From NCBI GenBank assembly GCA_964342485.1, contig CAYFFO010000006.1, positions 22,131 to 86,130 of the forward strand: a stretch of DNA of 64,000 bases. The letters are read 5' to 3'. The notes under the pieces were generated by a model. That model was not told the origin of the DNA and ran no database searches. It worked only from the letters and a program-made list of their open reading frames with translations. Every line of letters starts with the position of its first letter. Positions within the stretch are counted from its first letter, which is position 1. Positions 36,168 through 45,732 of this stretch are shown here, one piece after another. The position numbers and the translations under genes are program-made. The DNA comes from CAYFFO01 sp964342485. Lineage in GTDB: Bacteria; Chloroflexota; Dehalococcoidia; Lucifugimonadales; CAJWER01.

Positions 36168-36360
36168 GAATATTTACCACAGTAGAACTTACGATCTTCA
36201 GTCTATTGGAATTTTGGTCTAATTCATTATTTGAAATTCCTAATGGTAAATGCAGCCTTTAATTTGTATATTGCTTATATACTTGTTATCAAGTAATTTG
36301 GAAGAATACTATGAAGAAAAATTTAGTTGGTACTATTATCAGTTAGGGTAAGGAGTTTCT

Positions 36361-36780
36361 ATGTCTAAATTAAAGCATATAGCAATTGCTACACAGGATC
36401 CTGAGGCTACATCTGAGTTTTATCGGGAGACCCTGGGATTAGAATTGGTTGGTAAGGTTCAGGGAGACAATGCTGAGGGTTACTATTTGAGTGATGGGAA
36501 TGTAAATATAGCAATACTTAAGTTTAAGAATGAAATCGTGGCAGGAGATCAAGGAATTGAATATTCAGGGATTCATCACATAGGATTTCAAGTAGATGAT
36601 GCTGAGCTTATGGATAGTAAATTAAAGAAAGGCAACTTCTTACCGAAAGATGATGTTAACAAAGCATTACATTCAGGTTCACACAAGGGTGGTAGCGGGA
36701 AAAATGTGGAGACCAAATATACTGGTCCTGATGGAGTAATGATAGATATTTCTCAGGGTGGATGGGTAGGTACTAACTAA
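36361..36780 (+). CDS. VOC-superfamily (glyoxalase / methylmalonyl-CoA epimerase-like) protein
   Basis: The protein has 139 residues made of two beta-alpha-beta-beta-beta modules. The N-terminus L-K-H-I-A-I-A-T supplies the first metal histidine, G-I-H-H-I-G-F-Q-V the second module's histidine, and G-V-M-I-D-I-S ends at the position usually held by glutamate (here aspartate). The shape resembles methylmalonyl-CoA epimerase, but the sequence is too short and divergent to choose among epimerase, lyase or dioxygenase. A GGAG lies just before the ATG. It stands alone. Confidence 0.75.
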   Translation: MSKLKHIAIATQDPEATSEFYRETLGLELVGKVQGDNAEGYYLSDGNVNIAILKFKNEIVAGDQGIEYSGIHHIGFQVDDAELMDSKLKKGNFLPKDDVNKALHSGSHKGGSGKNVETKYTGPDGVMIDISQGGWVGTN

Positions 36781-36821
36781 TTCGTGATTAGTGCTTTAAA
36801 TCTAATAAAGCTATATTTTTG

Positions 36822-39098
36822 CTATTTACTGTGGAATAAATTCATAGCAGATCCAGCTTTGAACCACTCTAGTTGTCCAGTTGCAAAAGAATGATTTAGT
36901 TTTAAATATTCCGAAGTACCGTCGGAATGGTGAATTGTGCAGTCTACAGGAGATCCTGAAGTGAGGTATTTAAGGCCTGTAAGACTTATTCTATCGGTTT
37001 CCATGATACGATCATAATCTTGTGGATCCTGGAATGTCAGGGGTATTAATCCCTGCTTCTTCAGGTTACTCTCATGAATTCTTGCAAAGCTTCTTGCTAT
37101 AACAGCTGCCCCTCCTAAAAGTCTAGGAGATAATGCAGCATGTTCACGACTGCTACCTTCACCATAGTTCTCATCTCCGATTACAACCCAGCGTAACCCT
37201 GAATCTCTATAGTAAGATGCTGTTTTCGAAAACTCACAACTAGTTTCTCCTGTTGAGACATTTAACCCTTTCCCAGTTTCGTCAGTAAATGCATTAACAG
37301 CTCCCATAAACATATTTTCGCTGAACTTACTGAGGTGACCTCTATATTTTAGCCATGGGCCTGCAGGGGAGATATGGTCAGTGGTAGTCTTGCCTTTAGT
37401 TTTTAGTAATATTGGAAGCTCGATGTAGTCATTTCCATCCCACGCTGTCCAAGGTTGAAGGGATTCCAGTCTTTGGCTCTCTGGGTTGATATCAATTTCT
37501 ATATTGGATCCATCTTCAGGTGGAGCTATGTATTTACTTTTACTAGTATGGAAACCATTTGGTGGGACTTCAGGAGCCTTTACTGGGGGATTCAATCGGA
37601 ATTTTGTTCCATCAGGAGCTATTATATCGTCAGTATTTGGATTGAAAGATAAAGTTCCTGCTAATCCTAATGCAACTACTATTTCAGGACTGGCGATGAA
37701 ATTCATTGTTCCTGATTTTCCATCATTACGCCGTGGGAAATTTCTATTGTAAGATGTGATTATTGTATTAGGCGTATCGTCTAGTACCTTTTCTCGTTTC
37801 CATTGCCCAATACAGGGTCCGCAGGCATTTGCTAGTACGGTAGCGTTAATAGATTTAAGTGCATCCATCTGGCCGTCTCGTTCAATAGTCATTCTTACTT
37901 GATCAGATCCTGGAGTCACCATCAAAGGAGTATTTGATTTAGCATTATGTCTTGAGGCTTGGTTAGCTATGTCTGCTGCTCTGCTCATGTCTTCATATGA
38001 GGAATTCGTACAGCTTCCAATCAAGGCTGTGTCAATTTTATCGATAAAATTATTTGCTGGATCAGATACTTCTTTTGCTAATTCTGATAGTGGCCTAGCT
38101 CTGTCTGGTGAATGAGGTCCAACGAGATGAGGTTCTAGGGATGAAAGATCTATTTCTACAACTTTGTCAAAATATTGTAGCGGGTTTTGATTGATATCAT
38201 TATCGGGAGTTATTAATGGTATATTTGTATTAGCTAAGTCTGCGAGTTCAGATCTGTTTGTTGCACGAAGATATTTTCCCATACGATCATCATAAGGAAA
38301 GATAGAAGTAGTGGCTCCTAATTCAGCCCCCATATTTGTAATAGTTGCTCTGCCTGTGCAACTGATAGATTTTACGCCGGGCCCAAAATACTCAATAATT
38401 GAGTTTGTACCTCCAGAAACCGTGAGTTTGCCTGCTAGGTAAAGGATGACATCTTTTGGAGCAGTCCATCCTTTTAATTCTCCAGTAAGTTTTACCCCAA
38501 TGTGTTTTGGATAGAGGAGTTCCCATGGTAATCCGGCCATAACCTCTACAGCATCTGCCCCACCAACGCCAACAGCGCAAGTGCCCAAACCTCCAGCATT
38601 TGGAGTATGCGAGTCGGTACCAATTAACATACATCCGGGGAATGCATACTGTTCCAAAATAACCTGATGTATTATTCCAGCCCCTGGTTCCCAGAACCCC
38701 GCTCCGAATTTGGCGCAGGCAGAGCGTAGAAACGAGTAAACTTCATCATTTTCTTCAACGGATTGGAGTAAATCAATTCCTCCTTCAACCCTTGCCTGGA
38801 TGAGGTGGTCACAATGGACTGTTGTTGGGACAGCCGTACTTGATTTTTTGGTCTGCATAAAATTGAGCATTACTGTTTGCCCTAGGACATCTTGCAGAGC
38901 AACACGATCTGGCTTCAAAACAAGTTGGCTTTGACCTCTAATGAGTTCTTGTTCTTCTGGGTTTTCTAGATGACCTAGTAGAATCTTGTCAGTTAGTGTA
39001 AGGGGCCGATTTAACCTTTTCCTTATTATGGATATGTTTTTTGATAATAGGGAGTAGACCTTAGCCACCATCTCGGGGCTTGACTCAATAGTGACCAT
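36822..39098 (-). CDS. acn: Aconitate hydratase, mitochondrial-type
   Basis: The protein has 758 residues. It interconverts citrate and isocitrate in the TCA cycle. The [4Fe-4S] cysteines are in I-G-S-C-T-N-S-S (near residue 355) and A-C-G-P-C-I-G. H-C-D-H and G-T-D-S-H-T-P-N are catalytic histidine segments. The swivel domain has Y-G-E-G-S-S-R-E-H-A-A. Length and sequence are those of the AcnA-like group that includes mitochondrial aconitase, not bacterial AcnB or the longer AcnA/IRP form. No other TCA gene adjoins it; a ferredoxin gene lies 109 bases upstream on the same strand. Confidence 0.95.
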   Translation of the reverse strand: MVTIESSPEMVAKVYSLLSKNISIIRKRLNRPLTLTDKILLGHLENPEEQELIRGQSQLVLKPDRVALQDVLGQTVMLNFMQTKKSSTAVPTTVHCDHLIQARVEGGIDLLQSVEENDEVYSFLRSACAKFGAGFWEPGAGIIHQVILEQYAFPGCMLIGTDSHTPNAGGLGTCAVGVGGADAVEVMAGLPWELLYPKHIGVKLTGELKGWTAPKDVILYLAGKLTVSGGTNSIIEYFGPGVKSISCTGRATITNMGAELGATTSIFPYDDRMGKYLRATNRSELADLANTNIPLITPDNDINQNPLQYFDKVVEIDLSSLEPHLVGPHSPDRARPLSELAKEVSDPANNFIDKIDTALIGSCTNSSYEDMSRAADIANQASRHNAKSNTPLMVTPGSDQVRMTIERDGQMDALKSINATVLANACGPCIGQWKREKVLDDTPNTIITSYNRNFPRRNDGKSGTMNFIASPEIVVALGLAGTLSFNPNTDDIIAPDGTKFRLNPPVKAPEVPPNGFHTSKSKYIAPPEDGSNIEIDINPESQRLESLQPWTAWDGNDYIELPILLKTKGKTTTDHISPAGPWLKYRGHLSKFSENMFMGAVNAFTDETGKGLNVSTGETSCEFSKTASYYRDSGLRWVVIGDENYGEGSSREHAALSPRLLGGAAVIARSFARIHESNLKKQGLIPLTFQDPQDYDRIMETDRISLTGLKYLTSGSPVDCTIHHSDGTSEYLKLNHSFATGQLEWFKAGSAMNLFHSK

Positions 39099-39207
39099 GG
39101 ATGTGCCTTCCTTTAATTGAATTTTGATCGTTAGATAGGGTAGGTATAACTACAACAGTTGAGTTTCCAAGGGAATCTCAGATTTGATTGGGCGCACTTT
39201 TCAATAG

Positions 39208-39495
39208 TTATCTAGATGCGCCAAAATATTCGTAGTTCAAATCTATGTAGCTATCCCATTCAGGTGGAGTGTCATCTTCAGCAAAGATGGCTGTTACAGG
39301 GCAAACTGGTTCGCATGCAGCACAATCTATGCATTCATCAGGGTGGATATAGAACATTGGGGGAGCACCTTCCACTTCAGGGTCATAATGATTTGGACTG
39401 TCCTCATCTGCAACGTATATACAATCGACAGGACATACATCAACACAAGCCGCGTCTTTCACTCCCACACACGGCTCAGCAATTATATAGGTCAT
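39208..39495 (-). CDS. fdxA: FdxA-type 7Fe ferredoxin
   Basis: The protein has 95 residues. The first cluster motif C9-x7-C17-x3-C21-P-x2-C25 is the [3Fe-4S]-type arrangement of seven-iron ferredoxins; the second, C-I-D-C-A-A-C-E-P-V-C-P, is a standard [4Fe-4S] motif. The N-terminal M-T-Y-I-I-A-E-P-C is nearly the same as in Actinobacteria and Chloroflexota. An acidic loop of about ten residues (D-E-D-S-P-N-H-Y) is inserted between clusters. It is a likely electron acceptor for KorAB (14572-17160). Confidence 0.93.
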   Translation of the reverse strand: MTYIIAEPCVGVKDAACVDVCPVDCIYVADEDSPNHYDPEVEGAPPMFYIHPDECIDCAACEPVCPVTAIFAEDDTPPEWDSYIDLNYEYFGASR

Positions 39496-39725
39496 ATTAT
39501 TCCACCCTTCCTTATTAGTCTATGTGTATAAAAAATGTTAAACCTCTAGGGCAATTATACTTCTGACGTTTCAAGCCTTCAAGCAAACTTATTGAGATAA
39601 TGTAAAATTGTTACTAAATACCCTGGTTAAATCATAAATTCTAGGCTAGTTGCGATGATATGATTAAGCTAACTCTGGATATATGATTTAAAGTTTATGT
39701 GAGATTGGAAAGATATAGACAATTA

Positions 39726-40385
39726 ATGTTAAAGACTGTAGCAATTGATGGTCCTGTAGCATCTGGTAAGACGGTTGTTGGGCAGAAGTTGTCTAAAATT
39801 CTAGACTATCGTTTTCTTGATACCGGAACTATGTATAGAGCAGTAAGTTATATTGCTATACAGGATGGATTGGATTACAGAGATGAAGATGCTTTAACAT
39901 ATTTGGCTGCAAATATAGGGATCAAATTGGAACTATCAAGTGATGGGAAAAATTTACTCTGGGTCAGAGGCAAAGAAATCTCTGGAGGACTTCGATCAAG
40001 AGAAGTTGAACTTATTTTACCAACTGTTTCAAAGACTACCGGAGTGAGAGTTGCTCTTGTTGAACAGCAAAGATCTATTGCAGCTGAAGGGCCTATAGTT
40101 ATGGTTGGTAGAGATATAGGGACAGTGGTGCTTAAGAAAGCCCCCGTAAAAATATTTTTAACAGCATCAATTGAGGTACGAGCTCGTAGGAGATATATTG
40201 AATTTGTCAAACAAGATAGGAGTGCAACGTTTGAGGATGTAAAGGAGCAGTTAATTTCAAGGGACGATGTTGATTCAAAGCGTAATGATTCTCCGCTGAT
40301 GCCTGATAAAGACGCGTTTATAATAAATACTGATAACATTGAAATAGATGATGTGGTCAATCAGATATTATCAAGAGTGAAATAA
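39726..40385 (+). CDS. cmk: Cytidylate kinase
   Basis: With the ATG at 39726 the protein has 219 residues. Cmk phosphorylates CMP and dCMP. Its P-loop G-P-V-A-S-G-K-T lies near the N-terminus; D-T-G-T-M-Y-R-A is the nucleotide-binding helix, and V-G-R-D-I-G-T-V-V and R-A-R-R-R-Y complete the lid region. A GTG at 39699 would add nine residues; neither start has a convincing ribosome site, and 39726 fits the family start better. plsC begins five bases after its stop, so cmk-plsC is an operon, as in many Chloroflexi and Firmicutes. Confidence 0.94.
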   Translation: MLKTVAIDGPVASGKTVVGQKLSKILDYRFLDTGTMYRAVSYIAIQDGLDYRDEDALTYLAANIGIKLELSSDGKNLLWVRGKEISGGLRSREVELILPTVSKTTGVRVALVEQQRSIAAEGPIVMVGRDIGTVVLKKAPVKIFLTASIEVRARRRYIEFVKQDRSATFEDVKEQLISRDDVDSKRNDSPLMPDKDAFIINTDNIEIDDVVNQILSRVK

Positions 40386-40390
40386 TTTCC

Positions 40391-41077
40391 ATGTCTGTTA
40401 TTTATAATATTTCAAATTTTTTTCAAAGGGTCGCTCTAAATACCTTTGCAGATTATAAGGTGGTTGGACAAGAAAAAATCCCTCTATACGGCCCGTTACT
40501 GGTAGTCGCTAATCATCAAAGCAATTTTGATCCTCCTCTTGTAGCGACAAGTATAGGAAGACGTGTCCGATTTCTTGCCAAAGAATCAATTTTTCAAGGA
40601 CCCAATCTGGTTAGCTGGTTTTTGACCCAATATGGCGCATACCCTTTAGATAGGAAGGGTGTTGGATTAAACGCATATAGATGGGCAATAGATCAACTGG
40701 CAAGAGACCAGGTAATAGTAATTTTCCCGGAAGGAACGCGAAGTCGTACAGGCATGAAAAGAGCTCTCCCTGGAGTTACTAAACTAGCATTGGAGACACA
40801 GGCCGCAATTCTTCCGGTAGGGATAACAGGTACTGAGGGGTTTGGTCATTGGATGAGAGTTTTTAATCCGACAGGAACTATAAGGGTTAATATCGGTGAA
40901 GCTTTTTACCTTCCGAGCCTTGAAGGCAAAATCAGTAAGGAAGTTTTAAGATCTCTTACAGACATGATTATGAAGCGAATTGCCGAACTTTTACCTAGTA
41001 ATTATCATGGTATTTACAAAGATACAGGACAATCTAATAAAGTTGGATTAATATCAGAGATAGAAGAGAAGTCTTGA
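40391..41077 (+). CDS. plsC: 1-acyl-sn-glycerol-3-phosphate acyltransferase
   Basis: The protein has 228 residues. PlsC adds the second acyl chain to make phosphatidic acid. The acyltransferase block I, N-H-Q-S-N-F-D (the H-x4-D catalytic pair), is near residue 38, and F-P-E-G-T-R-S near residue 113 is block III. An N-terminal hydrophobic stretch probably contacts the membrane. It lies between cmk (5-base gap) and glmS (80-base gap). Confidence 0.93.
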   Translation: MSVIYNISNFFQRVALNTFADYKVVGQEKIPLYGPLLVVANHQSNFDPPLVATSIGRRVRFLAKESIFQGPNLVSWFLTQYGAYPLDRKGVGLNAYRWAIDQLARDQVIVIFPEGTRSRTGMKRALPGVTKLALETQAAILPVGITGTEGFGHWMRVFNPTGTIRVNIGEAFYLPSLEGKISKEVLRSLTDMIMKRIAELLPSNYHGIYKDTGQSNKVGLISEIEEKS

Positions 41078-41157
41078 ATGACAGATTATAATGCGATTAT
41101 TAAGTTCTTAAGGCTATATTTATCAACCCAAATTAATGGAATAAGTCAGGTAAACTT

Positions 41158-43002
41158 GTGTGTGGAATAATAGGTTACACTGGATTTCAATCAGTCACTC
41201 CTATATTACTTGAAGGCCTTGCCAGGCTTGAATATAGAGGTTATGACAGTACGGGTATTGCTCTAATTAATTCAACTGGTGGCTTGGATGTTTTCAAGTC
41301 AAAAGGCAAGTTAAAAACTCTGACAGATTCAATTTCGGGAACTATTTTAGAAGGTTCAATTGGTATCGGTCATACTCGTTGGGCAACACATGGGTCTCCT
41401 AACCAACAGAACGCACATCCTCATTTGGATTGCAATAAAGACATAGTTGTTGCTCATAATGGGATCGTTGAAAACTTTTTGGAATTGAAACAAACTCTTG
41501 AGCAAGAAGGTCACGTATTTTCTTCAGAGACTGATAGCGAATGTATTCCCCACCTTATCGAGTTTCATATCGCCGAGGGGATGAATTTTGAAGAAGCTGT
41601 GAGATTTGTTTCAAGACGTCTCAATGGTTCTAATGCTGTTATCGCTTTTTCTAAAAAAGACCCTTCTAAAATAGTTGGATTCAAGAAGGGTTACGCCGGC
41701 GGTCTAGTCGTAGGTTATGGTGTTAAAGAGATGTTTATCTCAAGTGATTTGGCTGCTTTACTGCCTCATACCAGAAAAGTGGTTTATTTATCTGAAAATG
41801 AATTTACGATAATTACTCCAGGAGAAGCCAGATATTTTTCATATGAAGGTGATGTTCTATTAAAAGAAGTTGAAGATGTACCGTTGGATTCGGTGATTGC
41901 AGCTAAGGGTGAATACGAACATTTCATGCTAAAAGAGATTAATGAACAGCCTGAAGCGGTACTAAACAGTATGCGTGGGAGAGTACTGTTTGATAAAAGT
42001 TTGATTGAACTTGAGGGTTTCAATATTACGGACGATAAGGCCAAGAGTCTCAAAAGAGTGGTTTTGGTTGGTATGGGCAGCAGTATGCATGCTGCGATGG
42101 TTGCAAGATACTGGATAGAATCTTTAGCAAAGATATCTGCTGAAACGGATAATTCATCTGAGTTTAGGTATCGAGATTCGGTTCTTGACAGTGATACCCT
42201 AGTCATTTCTGTTTCTCAGTCAGGTGAGACAGCTGATACTCTTGGGGCTATGGGCGAAGCATCTCGGCAGGGAGCACTACAAGTAACTTTTTGTAATTAT
42301 GAAGGAACGCAGGCTACAAGGATTGCTGATTCAACTGTCTATATACGTTCAGGATTGGAAGTAGCTGTGGCAGGCAGTAAAACTTTTACCTGCTCCCTTG
42401 TGTCGCTGTATTTATTCGCACTTCGGCTAGGACTGGCTCGTGGAACTATTGATAAGAATCGCCTTCCGGCACTGATAGATGAGCTCGCTCAATTGCCTAA
42501 TATGCTGAGTAAACAGCTTTCGGATTACAGTCATTATGAGGAGCTTTCATGTAAATATTCTGGTTATTCAGATTTCTTATTCCTTGGCAGAGGTATTACC
42601 TTCCCTATAGCAATGGAAGGTGCCCTTAAGCTCAAAGAAATTAGTTATATACATGCGGAGGGCTATCCGGCCGGAGAAATGAAACATGGGCCTATATCAT
42701 TGATCGATGATAATATGCCAATTGTTGCACTATTACCCAAGGATAAGCTCTATGAAAAGATGCTTGCAAACATTAGTGAAGCAATAGCACGAGATGGTAA
42801 AGTGATTGCTATCGCAACTCAAGGGGATACACAGATTCAAAAGTTAGTTGAAGATGTGATTTTTGTTCCCTCTGGATCATCGTTATTAACCCCCATTTCT
42901 TTTACTATTCCTATGCAGCTTCTTGCCTATACTATTGCGGTGAATAGAGGAACCGATGTCGACCAGCCCAGGAATCTAGCTAAGTCCGTAACGGTGGAAT
43001 AG
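41158..43002 (+). CDS. glmS: Glutamine-fructose-6-phosphate aminotransferase (isomerizing)
   Basis: The protein has 614 residues, full length. GlmS makes glucosamine 6-phosphate from fructose 6-phosphate and glutamine. The mature N-terminus is the nucleophile Cys2 (M-C-G-I-I-G-Y). The glutaminase domain (1-240) shows H-T-R-W-A-T-H-G and A-H-N-G-I-V-E-N; two SIS domains follow (S-x-S-G-E-T-A-D-T near residue 352, G-R-G-I-T near 481). It ends L-A-K-S-V-T-V-E. The start is a GTG. I see no glmS ribozyme in the 80 bases upstream. manC starts two bases after its stop. Confidence 0.97.
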   Translation: MCGIIGYTGFQSVTPILLEGLARLEYRGYDSTGIALINSTGGLDVFKSKGKLKTLTDSISGTILEGSIGIGHTRWATHGSPNQQNAHPHLDCNKDIVVAHNGIVENFLELKQTLEQEGHVFSSETDSECIPHLIEFHIAEGMNFEEAVRFVSRRLNGSNAVIAFSKKDPSKIVGFKKGYAGGLVVGYGVKEMFISSDLAALLPHTRKVVYLSENEFTIITPGEARYFSYEGDVLLKEVEDVPLDSVIAAKGEYEHFMLKEINEQPEAVLNSMRGRVLFDKSLIELEGFNITDDKAKSLKRVVLVGMGSSMHAAMVARYWIESLAKISAETDNSSEFRYRDSVLDSDTLVISVSQSGETADTLGAMGEASRQGALQVTFCNYEGTQATRIADSTVYIRSGLEVAVAGSKTFTCSLVSLYLFALRLGLARGTIDKNRLPALIDELAQLPNMLSKQLSDYSHYEELSCKYSGYSDFLFLGRGITFPIAMEGALKLKEISYIHAEGYPAGEMKHGPISLIDDNMPIVALLPKDKLYEKMLANISEAIARDGKVIAIATQGDTQIQKLVEDVIFVPSGSSLLTPISFTIPMQLLAYTIAVNRGTDVDQPRNLAKSVTVE

Positions 43003-43004
43003 AT

Positions 43005-44444
43005 TTGAGTGCAGAATTGAATCTAGAAAAAATCAAAGACAAATTAAAAATAACAGCAGTTATAATGGCTGGGGGTTCTGGTACAAGACTATGGCCATTA
43101 TCAAGATCTAAGCGCCCTAAACAATTTTTATCTATTAATGACAAAGACACATTACTTCAACTAACTGCAAAAAGGCTTACTTATCTAAATGTAGAATCAT
43201 CTATTGTAATCTGTAATGAAGAGCATAGATTTCTTGCAGCTGAACAATTAAAAGAAATAGATTCATTATGTCCTATTATATTAGAGCCTGAAGGTAAAAA
43301 CACTGCTCCAGCTATAGCTTTATCAGCATTCGAATCTGAAAAAGATACAATTCTTTTAGTATTATCAGCTGATCATATAATTGAAGATGAGAAAGAATTT
43401 AAAAAATCTTTTGATATTGCTCTTTTTCATGCAATAGATGACAAACTAGTAACATTTGGGATTGAACCAACTACGGCGCACACAGGGTATGGATATATTA
43501 AGAAAGGAGATTTTATTAAAGACGGTTACAAAGTAGATAGTTTTACTGAAAAGCCGCAATTAGATGTTGCTAAAAAATATTTTGAGTCAGGTGATTATTT
43601 TTGGAACAGCGGCATTTTTATGTTTAAAGCAGATAAATATTTGAAAGAATTGAGGAAATACCGCAGCGATATATACGACAGCTGTAAAAAATCAATTAAT
43701 AATAAATCAAAAGACTTAGATTTTATTCGCATTGATAAATTGTTTTTTGCTTCTTGTCCGAGTGACTCAGTTGATTACGCAGTTATGGAAAATACAGAAG
43801 ACGCTATTGTTGTAGAAATGGATGCAGGATGGAGTGATATCGGATCTTGGCAATCATTGCATGAAGTTTCAAAAAAAGATGAAAGTGGTAATGTTAAATT
43901 AGGCGATGTTATTTCGTTTGATACTAAGGACTCGTTTATTCAATCACAGGACCAGCTAGTTGCAACTATAGGTGTGGAAAATCTAATAATTGTTGCTACA
44001 AAAGATGTTGTAATGATTGTTGATAAAAATTCTACAGAGAAAGTCAAGGTCCTAACAGATGAATTGAAGAGCAAATCTAGGCCAGAATTGGACCTCCACA
44101 GAGAGGTATATAGGCCTTGGGGGAAATATGACTCAATAGATCTGGGCGATACTTTTCAAGTAAAGAGAATTACTGTTAAGCCTGGTGAGAAATTAAGTGT
44201 TCAAAAGCATCGTTATAGATCAGAGCATTGGGTTGTTATCTCTGGCACTGCAATTGTTACCAAGGATGGTGAAACGTCCACTCTTAAAAAGAATGAGTCA
44301 GTTTATATCCCATTGGGCTGTATCCATGCTCTTGAAAATCCGGGACTAACCCCTTTGGAATTGATAGAGGTTCAATCAGGAGATTATCTTGGAGAGGATG
44401 ATATTGTTCGTTTTGAAGATAGATATAATAGAGACAAAGCATAG
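43005..44444 (+). CDS. manC: Mannose-1-phosphate guanylyltransferase / mannose-6-phosphate isomerase
   Basis: The protein has 479 residues. Residues about 15-300 are the GDP-mannose pyrophosphorylase: A-G-G-S-G-T-R-L-W-P-L-S-R, P-K-Q-F, and F-T-E-K-P. The last 120 residues are a cupin with phosphomannose isomerase type II function (R-P-W-G-K-Y-D, H-R-S-E-H-W region). It supplies GDP-mannose for surface glycans. The start is a TTG two bases after glmS. From here the DNA turns more A-rich than the preceding genes. The assembly gap begins 24 bases after its stop. Confidence 0.93.
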   Translation: MSAELNLEKIKDKLKITAVIMAGGSGTRLWPLSRSKRPKQFLSINDKDTLLQLTAKRLTYLNVESSIVICNEEHRFLAAEQLKEIDSLCPIILEPEGKNTAPAIALSAFESEKDTILLVLSADHIIEDEKEFKKSFDIALFHAIDDKLVTFGIEPTTAHTGYGYIKKGDFIKDGYKVDSFTEKPQLDVAKKYFESGDYFWNSGIFMFKADKYLKELRKYRSDIYDSCKKSINNKSKDLDFIRIDKLFFASCPSDSVDYAVMENTEDAIVVEMDAGWSDIGSWQSLHEVSKKDESGNVKLGDVISFDTKDSFIQSQDQLVATIGVENLIIVATKDVVMIVDKNSTEKVKVLTDELKSKSRPELDLHREVYRPWGKYDSIDLGDTFQVKRITVKPGEKLSVQKHRYRSEHWVVISGTAIVTKDGETSTLKKNESVYIPLGCIHALENPGLTPLELIEVQSGDYLGEDDIVRFEDRYNRDKA

Positions 44445-44468
44445 TCTTTTAAGGTTAATCACATTGAT

Positions 44469-44568
44469 NNNNNNNNNNNNNNNNNNNNNNNNNNNNNNNN
44501 NNNNNNNNNNNNNNNNNNNNNNNNNNNNNNNNNNNNNNNNNNNNNNNNNNNNNNNNNNNNNNNNNNNN
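44469..44568. other. Assembly gap of 100 N
   Basis: Exactly 100 Ns, the usual placeholder for a gap of unknown length. Genes could be missing between manC and the Fe-ADH gene. The frames running across it are artefacts. Confidence 0.99.
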
Positions 44569-44589
44569 TTTAGAGGTTTGTAATATAAT

Positions 44590-45729
44590 ATGGGATCAAT
44601 AAATTTCAGACTCAGATCTGACATCAAAATAGGTGAGAGCATTCTCTTGAACTTTTTCGAAGAAGTTTCTTCAATGAAAATTTCAAGACCACTAGTTATC
44701 TGCGATGAAAATCTTATCTCAGGAGACTATTTTACAAAGATAAGGCCTCAGATTGATGAATATTCCAAAAAAGGATTTTTCCGATCGCTTTCTCTTAAAG
44801 GCGAACCTAGTTACGAGTTATTATCTAGTTTAATGGAGGAAATTGACATCTCCAATATAGATGGTGTTGTAAGTATAGGGGGAGGCAGCACTATAGATAT
44901 AGGCAAAGGCATATCCCTCTTAGCTAGAAACCCATGTGAACCGAAAAAGTTAAAAGGCTTTCCAGTTGATCTTGATGAACCATTACCTCATATTACAATT
45001 CCTTCAATTTTAGGAAGTGGAAGCGAGGCTAGTTTTAATGCAGTGTTTGTCGATGAGACAGAAGGAAGAAAGTTAGGTATTAACTATATTAATAATTTTC
45101 CTTCATTAGTTTTGGTAGATCCAAATTTAACTATGAGCGCTCCATTGCCTTCAGTAATTGCATCTGCACTAGATTCGATGGTTCATTGTGTGGATAGCTT
45201 TGGTTCTATCAAATCCTCTCCAGTATCAAGAATGTTCTCGATCGAAGGTTTTAAGAATGTATGGGATTTTCTCACCGATGGCGATATTTATAGTCCAACC
45301 TCAAGAATTAAATTAGCTCTAGCAAGTATTCATGGTATATATGCATTAATGAATTCGGGTGATGGGCCTACGAATGGTTTCGCATATTATTTTGGTGTCA
45401 AAGATAGAATACCTCATGGTATGGCAGGAGGTATGTTTTTAAAAGATGTTATGCTTTGGAATTATAAACAAGGCTATATGGAATATAAAAATCTTATACA
45501 GAATAGTAATACACCTGATATTGATATATTTTTCAAAAAATTTTCAGGAATATTAGAAAAATACTCCATACCGACCTTGGAAGACTATGGATACACAGTT
45601 GATGATTGTGCAAATTTAAGTGTTGAAGTGGGATCGGCTTTGGTAGGATCATTTTCTGGAAATCCATTAATATTTAATGAGGAATCAGCTAACTGGGTTT
45701 TAGATCAGCAATTTATAAAAAGGAATTAG
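44590..45729 (+). CDS. KdnB-like iron-containing alcohol dehydrogenase
   Basis: The protein has 379 residues, a group III alcohol dehydrogenase. The cofactor motif G-G-G-S-T-I-D-I-G-K-G is at 97-107. Metal ligands D195 and H199 (L-D-S-M-V-H) and H276 (I-P-H-G) are present. The position of the usual third histidine is N262 and the nearby catalytic histidine is Y266, both unusual. The gene lies directly before a KdnA-like aminotransferase (3-base gap), the order and family pair of the Shewanella enzymes that oxidise and aminate C8 of Kdo. A ulosonic acid C-terminal alcohol is therefore a likely substrate; this is inference. Confidence 0.72.
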   Translation: MGSINFRLRSDIKIGESILLNFFEEVSSMKISRPLVICDENLISGDYFTKIRPQIDEYSKKGFFRSLSLKGEPSYELLSSLMEEIDISNIDGVVSIGGGSTIDIGKGISLLARNPCEPKKLKGFPVDLDEPLPHITIPSILGSGSEASFNAVFVDETEGRKLGINYINNFPSLVLVDPNLTMSAPLPSVIASALDSMVHCVDSFGSIKSSPVSRMFSIEGFKNVWDFLTDGDIYSPTSRIKLALASIHGIYALMNSGDGPTNGFAYYFGVKDRIPHGMAGGMFLKDVMLWNYKQGYMEYKNLIQNSNTPDIDIFFKKFSGILEKYSIPTLEDYGYTVDDCANLSVEVGSALVGSFSGNPLIFNEESANWVLDQQFIKRN

Positions 45730-45732
45730 ACT

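Noticed and set aside
39875..40360. 161-codon open frame on the minus strand inside cmk
   Set aside because: Cmk in the other strand has complete motifs; the antisense frame is a shadow with no recognisable domain.
41078..41157. Possible glmS ribozyme before glmS
   Set aside because: The 80-base gap is too short for the roughly 150-base ribozyme core and lacks its conserved segments.
44376..44642. Frames crossing the 100-N gap
   Set aside because: They are open only because Ns cannot give stop codons.
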